Positions 27,753 through 35,753 of a stretch of DNA of 64,000 nt are shown piece after piece. Each line of letters begins with the position of its first letter. Position 1 is the stretch's first letter. The stretch spans positions 372,001-436,000 of the forward strand of contig NZ_FNAO01000002.1 of NCBI RefSeq assembly GCF_900101815.1. The letters are read 5' to 3'. The stretch is from Pricia antarctica (GTDB lineage Bacteria > Bacteroidota > Bacteroidia > Flavobacteriales > Flavobacteriaceae). Under the pieces are notes generated by a model that saw nothing but the letters and a program-made list of their open reading frames with translations, was not told the DNA's origin and did not search any database. Made by a program: the position numbers and the translations under genes.

Positions 27753-30700
27753 ATGAAAACGTATCCAATAAACGGTATCTGCTTCCTAATGCTCCTGATT
27801 TTTTTCGGGGGATGCAGATCCGACCAAAAAAAGGAAACCGCCGCGGATGATGCGCCGCGAAAGATAGAGATGCTTTTCTTGGGCCATGCCAGCGAGCACC
27901 ACAATTCAAGGGCGTACGAGCCTATTTTGGCCGCTGCTCTGGCAAAGGACGGTATCGACCTGACCTACACCGAGGATGTCGGCGACCTGAATACCGAAAA
28001 TCTCGAAAAATACGACGGCGTAATCCTCTATGCCAATTACGAGGAGCGGCATCCCGCAGCGGAAAAGGCCTTGGAAGCGTTTGTAAAGGAAGGCCATGCC
28101 TTTATCCCCATCCACTGTGCCAGTTTCTGTTTTAAGGATTCGGAGGATTTTATCGATATGGTCGGCGGCCGGTTCAGCAGCCACGGTACGGGTACTTTTA
28201 CCGCAGAAATTGTCGATAAGGAACATCCTATTACCAAAAACCTGAAAGAATTCTCCACTTGGGACGAGACCTATGTGCACGACAAGATCGCCGATGATAT
28301 TACCATTTTGATGGAACGTAAGGAAGGCGACCGCCAAGAACCCTGGACGTGGGTGAAGGACTATGGCGACGGAAAGGTCTTCTATACGGCCTATGGCCAC
28401 GACGAGCGCACCTGGAACCGGCCGGAATTCCAAAAATTGATAAAGGAAGGCATCCTATGGGCGGTTGACGACAATGCCAAGAAAAATTGGGAGGCTTTTT
28501 CCAAGGATATCCCAGAGCTGGCCTATGAGCAAAGGGACAACATCCCCAATTACGAAAAACGTGATCCCGCCCCGAAATATCAATTGCCACTTTCCCCGGA
28601 AGCTTCCGCAAAACTGATACAGGTACCGGTCGGGTTCGACCTCGAGCTCTTCGCCTCCGAACCCGACATCATCAACCCCATTTCCATGGACTGGGACGAA
28701 CGCGGCCGGCTCTGGGTCATCGAAACGGTGGATTACCCCAATAGCGTGCGTGAAGAAAATGGGATAGGAGACGATAAAGTAAAGATCCTGGAGGATACCG
28801 ATGGCGACGGCAAGGCCGACAAGGTTACCGTCTTTGCCGAGAACCTGAACATTCCCACCGGTTTTACGTTTTACGACGGGGGGATAGTGGTTTCTCAGGC
28901 CCCGCTGTTCCTGTTCTTAAAGGACACCGATGGCGATGACAGGGCCGATGTCAGGGAAACGATAATCGACGGATGGGGCACGTTCGACACCCATGCCGGC
29001 CCCTCGAACCTGCAGCGCGGTATCGACAACCAGATTTACGGAACGGTCGGCTATTCCGGTTTCGAAGGGAGTATCTTCGGAAAGGACATGAAGTTTTCGC
29101 AGGGTCTTTACCGCTTTGACCCGGGTTTCGGCACCTTCGAGTTCCTGACCAATACCAGCAACAATACCTGGGGGCTCGGCATTACCGAGACCAATGCCAT
29201 TTTCGGATCCACCGCCAATAATACACATAGCGTTTTTCTCGGCATCCCGAACGTTGACCTGATCGGCGTAGAGGGCATTCCCGCCCAGGGAAGCCTAAAG
29301 ATCGATGGCCATTACAATATGAACCCCATCACCGCGAACTACCGCCAGGTGGATGTTTTCGGGGGGTTTACCGCTGCCGCGGGACATCATTTTTATACGG
29401 CCCGGAACTATCCCAAGGAATATTGGAACAGGTACGCCTTTGTCTGCGAACCTACCGGTGGCCTGGTACACATCGCCAAGATCGAAAAGGACGGTGCCGG
29501 ATATGTGGAAAAGGACGGGGGCAACCTCTTCGCCGGGGCCGATGAATGGGTCTCGCCGGTGGAGGCCAAGGTCGGTCCCGACGGTAACGTCTGGGTGGCC
29601 GACTGGTACAACTTTATCGTGCAGCACAACCCGACCCCGAACAAGGATCGCGGTGGCTTCGATGCCGAGAACGGCAACGGCAACGCCTATATCAATCCCC
29701 TGCGGGACAAATCACACGGGCGTATCTGGCGGGTCGTTCCCAAAACACAGGGCGATCACGAAGCGAAGATGCTGGATCACGACAAGCCCGAGGAACTGCT
29801 GGAGGCGCTTTCCGATGACAATATGTTCTGGCGTATGACGGCACAGCGCCTGCTGGTGGAACGTGGCAAGACCGATGTGCTACCCGATCTATACAAATTG
29901 GCCAACGATACGAAGGTCGATGGCATGGGGCTCAACCCCGCCGCCCTGCATGCGCTTTGGACCATCGAAGGGCTGGGCGCTTTGGAATCCGATCCGGAGG
30001 CGAAAAACGTGGTCGGCGGCGCAATCTACCATCCCTCGGGTGCGGTACGGAAAGCCGCGGTACAGATCCTTCCTAAAAACGGAACCACCGACGATGCCCT
30101 GCAAAGGGCGCAGGTATTGGAGGATAAAGACCCCGAAGTGCAACTGGCCGCCCTGTTGTATTTCGCGGAACGGCCAGCCTCGAACGAAATCGGGAAAAGG
30201 CTGTACGAGCTAAGTACGGAAAAGGATATCGTCAACGACCTTTGGCTCTCCAAAGCGGTCTATGCGGCCGCCAGCAAACAACGGAACGGGTTTATGGCCG
30301 CGTATAAAAAGGATGGACGTTTTGTCGGAGCGGGGAATAGGGCCTTGGACTCAACGGAAACCTCAAATCCGTTCGAAAATTCATCGATAGCCGAGGTTTT
30401 TTATAAGGCCTATAAGGATAAAGTCGGCCCATCGGATACCGCGGTTACCGATTCCGGGGAAAAAGCCAAGGTCGTCTTGATCAAGACCGTCAAGAACGAA
30501 ATGAAGTACGACGTAACGGAATTCGTGGTCCAGGCCGGACAGTCCGTTGAGCTTGTTCTGGAGAATGTAGATTTTATGCAGCACAACCTGGTCATCGTCC
30601 AAAAAGGCGCCAAGGATAAAGTGGGCGCCGCTGCGGACAAACTCGCCGCCGATCCCAACGGCGCGGAACAGCAATATGTACCTAGAATGGGCGAGGTGCT

Positions 30701-30845
30701 CCACGCAACGGCCTTGATCGACCCCCAACAAAAGGCGACCCTAAGGTTTACTGCCCCCACCGAACCCGGGGAATATCCATTCATCTGTACCTTTCCCGGG
30801 CATTGGCGCATTATGCAGGGGGTGATGAAGGTGGTGGCAAATTAA
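27753..30845 (+). CDS. ThuA / PVC-type dehydrogenase / cupredoxin multidomain lipoprotein
   Basis: 1030 residues from ATG 27753 (ATG 27747 also possible). Lipoprotein signal FLMLLIFFGGC (Cys21). Domains in order: ThuA-like (about 36-245), PVC-type membrane-bound dehydrogenase beta-propeller (about 275-665; FDLELFASEPDIINPISMDW, DGDGKADKVTVFAENLNIPTG), HEAT-like repeats (about 680-850) and a C-terminal cupredoxin (about 905-1030) with type I copper ligands in QHN, FICTFPGH and IMQGVM (His-Cys-His-Met). Predicted to oxidise a carbohydrate outside the cytoplasm and hand electrons to the copper domain; substrate unknown. The family commonly carries a cytochrome c at the C-terminus; the copper domain may stand in for it. 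Confidence 0.82.
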   Translation: MKTYPINGICFLMLLIFFGGCRSDQKKETAADDAPRKIEMLFLGHASEHHNSRAYEPILAAALAKDGIDLTYTEDVGDLNTENLEKYDGVILYANYEERHPAAEKALEAFVKEGHAFIPIHCASFCFKDSEDFIDMVGGRFSSHGTGTFTAEIVDKEHPITKNLKEFSTWDETYVHDKIADDITILMERKEGDRQEPWTWVKDYGDGKVFYTAYGHDERTWNRPEFQKLIKEGILWAVDDNAKKNWEAFSKDIPELAYEQRDNIPNYEKRDPAPKYQLPLSPEASAKLIQVPVGFDLELFASEPDIINPISMDWDERGRLWVIETVDYPNSVREENGIGDDKVKILEDTDGDGKADKVTVFAENLNIPTGFTFYDGGIVVSQAPLFLFLKDTDGDDRADVRETIIDGWGTFDTHAGPSNLQRGIDNQIYGTVGYSGFEGSIFGKDMKFSQGLYRFDPGFGTFEFLTNTSNNTWGLGITETNAIFGSTANNTHSVFLGIPNVDLIGVEGIPAQGSLKIDGHYNMNPITANYRQVDVFGGFTAAAGHHFYTARNYPKEYWNRYAFVCEPTGGLVHIAKIEKDGAGYVEKDGGNLFAGADEWVSPVEAKVGPDGNVWVADWYNFIVQHNPTPNKDRGGFDAENGNGNAYINPLRDKSHGRIWRVVPKTQGDHEAKMLDHDKPEELLEALSDDNMFWRMTAQRLLVERGKTDVLPDLYKLANDTKVDGMGLNPAALHALWTIEGLGALESDPEAKNVVGGAIYHPSGAVRKAAVQILPKNGTTDDALQRAQVLEDKDPEVQLAALLYFAERPASNEIGKRLYELSTEKDIVNDLWLSKAVYAAASKQRNGFMAAYKKDGRFVGAGNRALDSTETSNPFENSSIAEVFYKAYKDKVGPSDTAVTDSGEKAKVVLIKTVKNEMKYDVTEFVVQAGQSVELVLENVDFMQHNLVIVQKGAKDKVGAAADKLAADPNGAEQQYVPRMGEVLHATALIDPQQKATLRFTAPTEPGEYPFICTFPGHWRIMQGVMKVVAN

Positions 30846-31159
30846 ATTATGGGTTATGAGTTGAGAATTATGAGTTGAAAAAAGTTTATGGGTTTATGAG
30901 TTTATGGGTATTCTGACTTGGGCACTTAAGCAATAATCGGCATTATCCATAAGCTAGGAGATTCTGTACAGGCTGGGTATGGGCTAAAGCCCATTTGAAT
31001 TGTCTTCAGGGAACCACCGAATAATCCGAGGGCAATTAAAAACGGCAAGGCTTCAATTTTAACGGGCCTTTAGGCCCTGGTTCTTATGGCTTCTGCCAGC
31101 TTCAGGGCTTTAGCCCAATTCATAAACTAATAAACCCATAAACTAATAAACTTTTACAA
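30846..31159. other. Intergenic region made mostly of nested inverted repeats
   Basis: 314 bp without an ORF. It contains an outer inverted repeat, 30884-30908 (GTTTATGGGTTTATGAG...) with 31121-31151 (CATAAACTAATAAACCCATA...), and inner palindromes GGGCTAAAGCCC at 30981-30992, GGGCCTTTAGGCCC at 31064-31077 and GGGCTTTAGCCC at 31105-31116. The layout suggests a repeat element or a structured RNA between two operon genes. Confidence 0.65.
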
Positions 31160-32017
31160 ATGTCAAATAATCTAACATTCGCCGTAAGCACCTGGCTCTG
31201 GCAATCGCCCTTTACCACGGAATCCATTTCGCTCTTCCCCAAGATCAAAAAAATGGGGTTCGACGCGGTCGAGATTCCCGTGGAAGATCCTTCGCTGATC
31301 GACGGGCCTGCGGTAAAAAAGGCTTTGGACGACAATGGCCTGAAAGGCTTGGTCTGCGGCGTGTTTGGTCCTACCAAGGATCTGACTTCGGATGACCCTG
31401 CCCTGCATGAAAATTGCTTCCGGTATGCGGAACAATGCTTTGCGCTCTGCACTACCTGGGATGCCGCATTTCTGGCCGGTCCCATGTACTCCATGGTGGG
31501 CAAGGCACGGATGGTATCCGAAGAACAACGGAAATTGGAGTGGGAGCGGGCCGTGACCAACCTGCGAAAGGTCTGTGGAACGGCGGAGAAGTACGGACTT
31601 TCCATTGCCCTGGAGCCGCTGAACCGCTTTGAATCGGATCTCGTCAATACGGCCGGGGACGTAATGCGCCTGATAGGCGATATCAACCATAAAAGTGCGG
31701 GCGTATTGTTGGACGGCTTCCATATGACCATCGAAGAGAAGAACATCCGCAAGGCGATCAATTCAGTTGGCGACAAGCTCATCCACGTACAGGTATCCGA
31801 AAACCACCGCGGCATCCCCGGAACGGGACTCACCCCCTGGAACGATTTTAAAAAAGGGCTAGAGGATGTCAATTATAACGGAGCGATATCCATAGAAAGC
31901 TTTACCCCCGAGATCAAGGAACTCGCCGGGGCCGTCTGTATCTGGAAACACATGGCCGATAGTCAAGATCAATTCGCATCCGAGGGGCTGAAGTTTTTGA
32001 AGAAAAATTTCAATTGA
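31160..32017 (+). CDS. Sugar phosphate isomerase/epimerase-like TIM barrel protein
   Basis: 285 residues of the AP-endonuclease-2-like / xylose-isomerase-like barrel: IKKMGFDAVEIPVED, ALEPLNRFESDLVNT (metal-binding Glu), GVLLDGFHMTIEE (Asp and His) and IHVQVSENHRGIPGTG, ending with SIESF. These positions match the divalent-metal site of ketose 3-epimerases. Likely epimerises or isomerises a free keto-sugar in the cytoplasm. It lies between the dehydrogenase lipoprotein and the Gfo/Idh/MocA gene, an arrangement common in Bacteroidota sugar catabolism. ATG start. Confidence 0.85.
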   Translation: MSNNLTFAVSTWLWQSPFTTESISLFPKIKKMGFDAVEIPVEDPSLIDGPAVKKALDDNGLKGLVCGVFGPTKDLTSDDPALHENCFRYAEQCFALCTTWDAAFLAGPMYSMVGKARMVSEEQRKLEWERAVTNLRKVCGTAEKYGLSIALEPLNRFESDLVNTAGDVMRLIGDINHKSAGVLLDGFHMTIEEKNIRKAINSVGDKLIHVQVSENHRGIPGTGLTPWNDFKKGLEDVNYNGAISIESFTPEIKELAGAVCIWKHMADSQDQFASEGLKFLKKNFN

Positions 32018-32105
32018 CCATAAAATAGAACCTAAAGAAACGGATTCCCACGGAAGCCTGTGCTGAGTGCAGTCCTGATACGGGAACGACAAAAATTAGA
32101 ATAGC

Positions 32106-33230
32106 ATGAAACAAATCAACATAGCCATAGTCGGATTGGGCTTCGGCGCGGAATTCATCCCCATTTACCAAAAACATCCCAACGCCAATCTGGTCGCGAT
32201 CAGCCAACGCAACGAGACGAAATTGAACGAGCTGGGCGATGCTTTTGGCATTGAAAAGCGTTACACCTCCTACGACGAACTCCTGAAAGACCCCGAAATC
32301 GATGCGGTACACATCAACACGCCCATCCCCAATCACGGGGAGCAATCGATCAAGGCCTTAAAGGCGGGAAAACATGTGGCCTGTACCGTGCCCATGGCGA
32401 CCACCGTTGAAGAATGCGAGGAAATCGTGCGATTGACCGAGGAAACGGGACTCACCTATATGATGATGGAAACCGTGGTCTACGCCCGGGAATTTCTCTA
32501 TATGAAAGAACTCTACGAAAACGGCGAGCTGGGCAAGATCCAGTTTTTAAAGGCCAGCCACCAACAGGATATGGACGGGTGGCCCAACTACTGGCCAGGT
32601 CTGCCGCCCATGCACTACGCCACGCACTGTGTCGGCCCCGTACTGGCACTGACCCGAGGGGAAGCGGAATACGTTTCCTGTTTCGGGTCCGGCACCATCC
32701 GTGAGGAACTGATCAAGGAATACAATTCCCCCTATGCCGTGGAGACCACCCATATCAAATTCCGCAACTCCGATCTGAGTGCGCAGGTGTACCGCTCGCT
32801 GTTCGATGTCGCAAGACAATATCGCGAAAGTTTTGAGGTCTACGGTTCCAAAAAATCGGTGGAATGGCCCTTGATCGAAGGAAAACCTTTGGTGGTGCAC
32901 ACCGCCAAAAAACCCGAACCTGAAATTCCCGAAGAAGTCGGGAGTCCCGATTTTGCCAAACTGTTGCCGAAGGAAATCCAACATTTTACTACCAAAGGCG
33001 TGTACGATGAAGACGAGCACCAGCATCTGTCCTTTACCCAAGGGGCCGGCCATGGCGGGTCGCATCCGCATTTGGTGCACGAATTTGTCGATACCCTGGT
33101 CAATGAACGCTCGCCCTATCCCAATGCGAGGCAGTCCGCCAACATTACTTGTGTTGGGATCTTGGCGCATGAATCTGCGTTGAAGGGCGGGGAGATTATC
33201 CGGTTGCCGGAGTTTACTTTTGGGATATAA
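32106..33230 (+). CDS. Gfo/Idh/MocA-family oxidoreductase
   Basis: 374 residues. The N-terminal NAD(P)-binding fold opens with IAIVGLGFGAEFIPIYQKHP and the family's A-G-K-H-V strand is present. The usual EKP motif with its catalytic lysine is replaced by CTVPMATT, so the chemistry may differ or the lysine may come from elsewhere. The second domain carries HYATHCVGPVLAL, resembling the sugar-binding histidine region. Probably acts on the same sugar as the upstream epimerase. Starts ATG 32106, 88 bp downstream of it. Confidence 0.83.
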   Translation: MKQINIAIVGLGFGAEFIPIYQKHPNANLVAISQRNETKLNELGDAFGIEKRYTSYDELLKDPEIDAVHINTPIPNHGEQSIKALKAGKHVACTVPMATTVEECEEIVRLTEETGLTYMMMETVVYAREFLYMKELYENGELGKIQFLKASHQQDMDGWPNYWPGLPPMHYATHCVGPVLALTRGEAEYVSCFGSGTIREELIKEYNSPYAVETTHIKFRNSDLSAQVYRSLFDVARQYRESFEVYGSKKSVEWPLIEGKPLVVHTAKKPEPEIPEEVGSPDFAKLLPKEIQHFTTKGVYDEDEHQHLSFTQGAGHGGSHPHLVHEFVDTLVNERSPYPNARQSANITCVGILAHESALKGGEIIRLPEFTFGI

Positions 33231-33455
33231 GTTTTATAAGTTTTTTATTACATTTCTAAGGCAGTAAATGAGTTAAAAACTAAGAAAATATACCACATAC
33301 ACACAATTATAGACGACTTATACACTTCCATTTCCTTTCGCAGTACTATTTTGATATTTTTTGGTCGTAATTCAAATGGATATCGTATCCCCTAAGGAAC
33401 AGATATCCTTTTCCGCTACAACCGTTTTTAAACATCCTTCCAAATAGTACGTGGC

Positions 33456-34079
33456 ATGACTGAACAAACGTCTATATATATTGCCGGTTTTTGCCCTTTG
33501 CTGCTGCACGGACTTGAGTTCATGTTAAAACAGGAGCAGTTTAATTTTGAAAAAAAAATCGTATCCGATGCGCTTGCTATCATTGAGCCTTCTAAAAACA
33601 AATTTTTGTTATTGTTCCATTTGAGAAAAAACTTTGCCGGAAATAGAAAATCGGTAGAATGCTTCTTAAAACGATATCCATTATCGCGAATCATTGTACT
33701 TTCCGAGAACTGCAAGCAAACCCATATCAAGGCATTTTTTAAGTTGGGAATTCGGGGATATGTGTTGCCGACTATTGGAGATATGAGACTGAAACAAGCC
33801 ATTTATGAGGTACTTTCAGGTAAATCGTTTTTAGATCCCTCGATTAGTAAAAAATGGATCGATATGACCTTTCACAATGCGAAACCTAATGCAAAACTTA
33901 CCCGAAGGGAAGAAGAGGTACTCGATTTGATCATTGATGAATATACCACGAAGGAAATTGGGCAAAAACTTTTCATTAGTTCCTGTACCGCAGAAACCCA
34001 CCGTATCAATATCATTCGAAAATTAGGGGTGCGCAATACCGCGGGTGTAGTTCGAGAGGCGATGCGCATGGGTCGATAA
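33456..34079 (+). CDS. LuxR-type regulator with degenerate receiver domain
   Basis: 207 residues. The C-terminal HTH is clear (LTRREEEVLDLIIDEYTTKE, AETHRINIIRKLGVRN). The N-terminal 130 residues have the size and pattern of a response-regulator receiver, but the acidic pocket is missing (IYIAGFCPLLLHGLE instead of the usual D-D) and the phosphoacceptor Asp position reads LLLFHLRKN. It is therefore probably not controlled by phosphorylation. Placed 161 bp upstream of the first eCIS gene on the same strand, with a repeated motif in between, it is the best candidate regulator of the injection system (inference). Confidence 0.85.
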   Translation: MTEQTSIYIAGFCPLLLHGLEFMLKQEQFNFEKKIVSDALAIIEPSKNKFLLLFHLRKNFAGNRKSVECFLKRYPLSRIIVLSENCKQTHIKAFFKLGIRGYVLPTIGDMRLKQAIYEVLSGKSFLDPSISKKWIDMTFHNAKPNAKLTRREEEVLDLIIDEYTTKEIGQKLFISSCTAETHRINIIRKLGVRNTAGVVREAMRMGR

Positions 34080-34098
34080 ATGACTTTCCTTTTCAAAA

Positions 34099-34116
34099 AT
34101 CATGGTTTTCCATGAT
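34099..34116. terminator. Hairpin after the LuxR-type gene
   Basis: ATCATGG (34099-34105), TTTT loop, CCATGAT (34110-34116): a perfect 7-bp stem 19 bp after the regulator's stop codon. No T-run follows, so it may equally be a protein-binding palindrome; it overlaps the first copy of the direct repeat. Confidence 0.35.
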
Positions 34117-34142
34117 ATTCAGATTTACAGGTTTTCCGTGAT
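34104..34142. promoter_or_regulatory. Direct repeat upstream of the eCIS operon, candidate operator
   Basis: GGTTTTCCATGAT (34104-34116) recurs as GGTTTTCCGTGAT (34130-34142), 12 of 13 bases identical and 26 bp apart start to start. Both copies are followed by a TCAGAT/TCTGAT-like tail. The pair lies about 100 bp before the first eCIS start codon and just behind the regulator gene, so it could be that regulator's binding site. Confidence 0.45.
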
Positions 34143-34240
34143 GTATCTGATCGGTACCTATTCTACTTTTAGTATTCCGTAAAAGTTCCCGCACCCTTCA
34201 TGTGATTATGAAGAATGATATTGATTGATTATCAAGGATC

Positions 34241-34870
34241 ATGCCCGCAGTACGAGACACGATATCCGACATTCTAGCAGTCCTAAGATTCAATCTGGAA
34301 GAGGCCTTAAACGACCTTGCCCCCATGCCGGACAATACCGACGATGACCGGGTGGTTCTCGGCAATATAGCTTTTCACGAAAGTTCCGATACTTCTATTA
34401 CCAATGCCATAGGCAATCGCATTGTTTTGACGTTGGTAAAGACCGAAGAAGAATATGCCATGAAAAACCGGCCCAATCATAGACGCAATCCGGTATCCGG
34501 AAATTTGGAGTATGCCAATCCCCCGGTTTTTCTTAACCTCTATGTATTAATCACTGCAAACGTCGGTGAGTATGAAGTTGCCTTATCCTTTCTATCGAGG
34601 GTCATCAGCTATTTTCAGCACCAAAATGTCTTCAATGAAAACAACACGGTAGCTCCCTCGGGTGGGTTCGTGCCGGAAATTTTTCATTTTAATGTCAGCA
34701 TGGTATCTCCCGGGTTGGAGCAGCTCAATCATCTATGGGGCGTACTGGGCGGAAAGATTATGCCGAGCGTTTTTTACAAATTACAGTTACAACAAATCGA
34801 ATACATTCCAGATGAACCGCAACCGGCAAGCCCGATAACGAAAATTACCTTAACGGAACAAATAAATTAG
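34241..34870 (+). CDS. eCIS DUF4255 protein (Pvc16/cap-like)
   Basis: 209 residues with the DUF4255 pattern: MPAVRDTISDILAVL at the start, then PPVFLNLYVLITANVGEYEVAL and a central FLSRVISYFQHQNVF. In PVC/AFP-type particles the DUF4255 protein caps the sheath and tube at the end away from the baseplate and stops further growth. First structural gene of the operon, ATG start, 1 bp before the next gene. In AFP/PVC the equivalent gene is last, so the order is changed here. Confidence 0.85.
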   Translation: MPAVRDTISDILAVLRFNLEEALNDLAPMPDNTDDDRVVLGNIAFHESSDTSITNAIGNRIVLTLVKTEEEYAMKNRPNHRRNPVSGNLEYANPPVFLNLYVLITANVGEYEVALSFLSRVISYFQHQNVFNENNTVAPSGGFVPEIFHFNVSMVSPGLEQLNHLWGVLGGKIMPSVFYKLQLQQIEYIPDEPQPASPITKITLTEQIN

Positions 34871-34871
34871 T

Positions 34872-35711
34872 ATGGGGTTTCAAATTACATATAACAAGCT
34901 TTTCGAAGTAGCCTTTTGGCACCATGCCCAACTTCGTACGAGCAGTTATGACCCCGCGCTATTTGGATATGATACTGTGGGATACGACCCCCTTACAAGC
35001 CCCTTTATAATTCCGTTATCTACGGTCGTGCCCGATGAAGTAGGTCGACGTCTTTTAAACTTCGACCTGCGGAACCTTTTGCACATCCGACCGAATCCTG
35101 AAACGGCGGAGCTGTTAAAGCAACTGGGACTTGTTTTCAAGACAACCACCCTAGGTTTTTGGGTGGTATATAACGAACTAAGGGATCTGCCTGCTGATGA
35201 CGCGCTCCGGTTTACCTTCGATGTTGCCCTTGTCGCCCCCGAGTTTATCGACCAGGTCGAGGTAAAGCCCGATTGGCCCAGAGGAAAGGTATTTCATTTG
35301 TCAAATGCCCAGCAGCCTCCCGAAAACCGCTATCTATTAAGCGACAATGCCGCGGTAGGGGAAGTATTGCATAGCAATCATTTTTTTGAAAGACGCGGGC
35401 GCATCGTACGGGTGCCGCAGCTTGCTCCCGGATCAGCAACCACTTTGGAAGTGTTTGACGCCTTGGCCGCTGCCGCCGCTCCGCCCATCTTTACGGTAGA
35501 CTTCCCGGCCGTTAACCAACAAACTGAGTACGAACTGGATCTGCGCCCGTTACGGGAAGGACGATACCGGATTAATGGACCCAACATAAATGAAATCACC
35601 TTATATCTGGGGCTGGAAAACCGTCCCGGTATACTAGGGGTTATAGACCTCTTTCCGAATGCATGGGAAGGAACCATTTATGACATACGATTGGCCGAAG
35701 CAACGGTCTAA
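34872..35711 (+). CDS. Unknown eCIS-associated protein
   Basis: 279 residues that I cannot assign to a named family. It is soluble, lacks a signal peptide and is beta-strand-rich toward the C-terminus (TEYELDLRPLREGRYRING, NEITLYLGLENRPGILGV). The N-terminal half has FEVAFWHHAQLR and LLKQLGLVFKTTTLGFWVV. It sits between the DUF4255 cap gene (1 bp gap) and the sheath gene (42 bp gap), so it is most likely a particle component or assembly factor acting near the cap or sheath. Function not proposed beyond that. Confidence 0.7.
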   Translation: MGFQITYNKLFEVAFWHHAQLRTSSYDPALFGYDTVGYDPLTSPFIIPLSTVVPDEVGRRLLNFDLRNLLHIRPNPETAELLKQLGLVFKTTTLGFWVVYNELRDLPADDALRFTFDVALVAPEFIDQVEVKPDWPRGKVFHLSNAQQPPENRYLLSDNAAVGEVLHSNHFFERRGRIVRVPQLAPGSATTLEVFDALAAAAAPPIFTVDFPAVNQQTEYELDLRPLREGRYRINGPNINEITLYLGLENRPGILGVIDLFPNAWEGTIYDIRLAEATV

Positions 35712-35753
35712 GGCCTGTAAATAAATGAATATAAATCTTAAAACCTAATTCTT

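Noticed and set aside
27906-30811. Long minus-strand and alternate-frame ORFs opposite the ThuA/dehydrogenase gene
   Set aside because: They arise from the GC-rich codon pattern of the sense gene, lack family motifs and overlap a protein with clear domains.
33231-33455. Terminator after the Gfo/Idh/MocA gene
   Set aside because: T-rich stretches exist near 33230-33260 but no convincing stem precedes them.
34164-34171. TACTTTTA as a Bacteroidota -7 promoter box for the eCIS operon
   Set aside because: It misses the final G of TAnnTTTG and no TTG lies at the right distance upstream, so the promoter is left unassigned.
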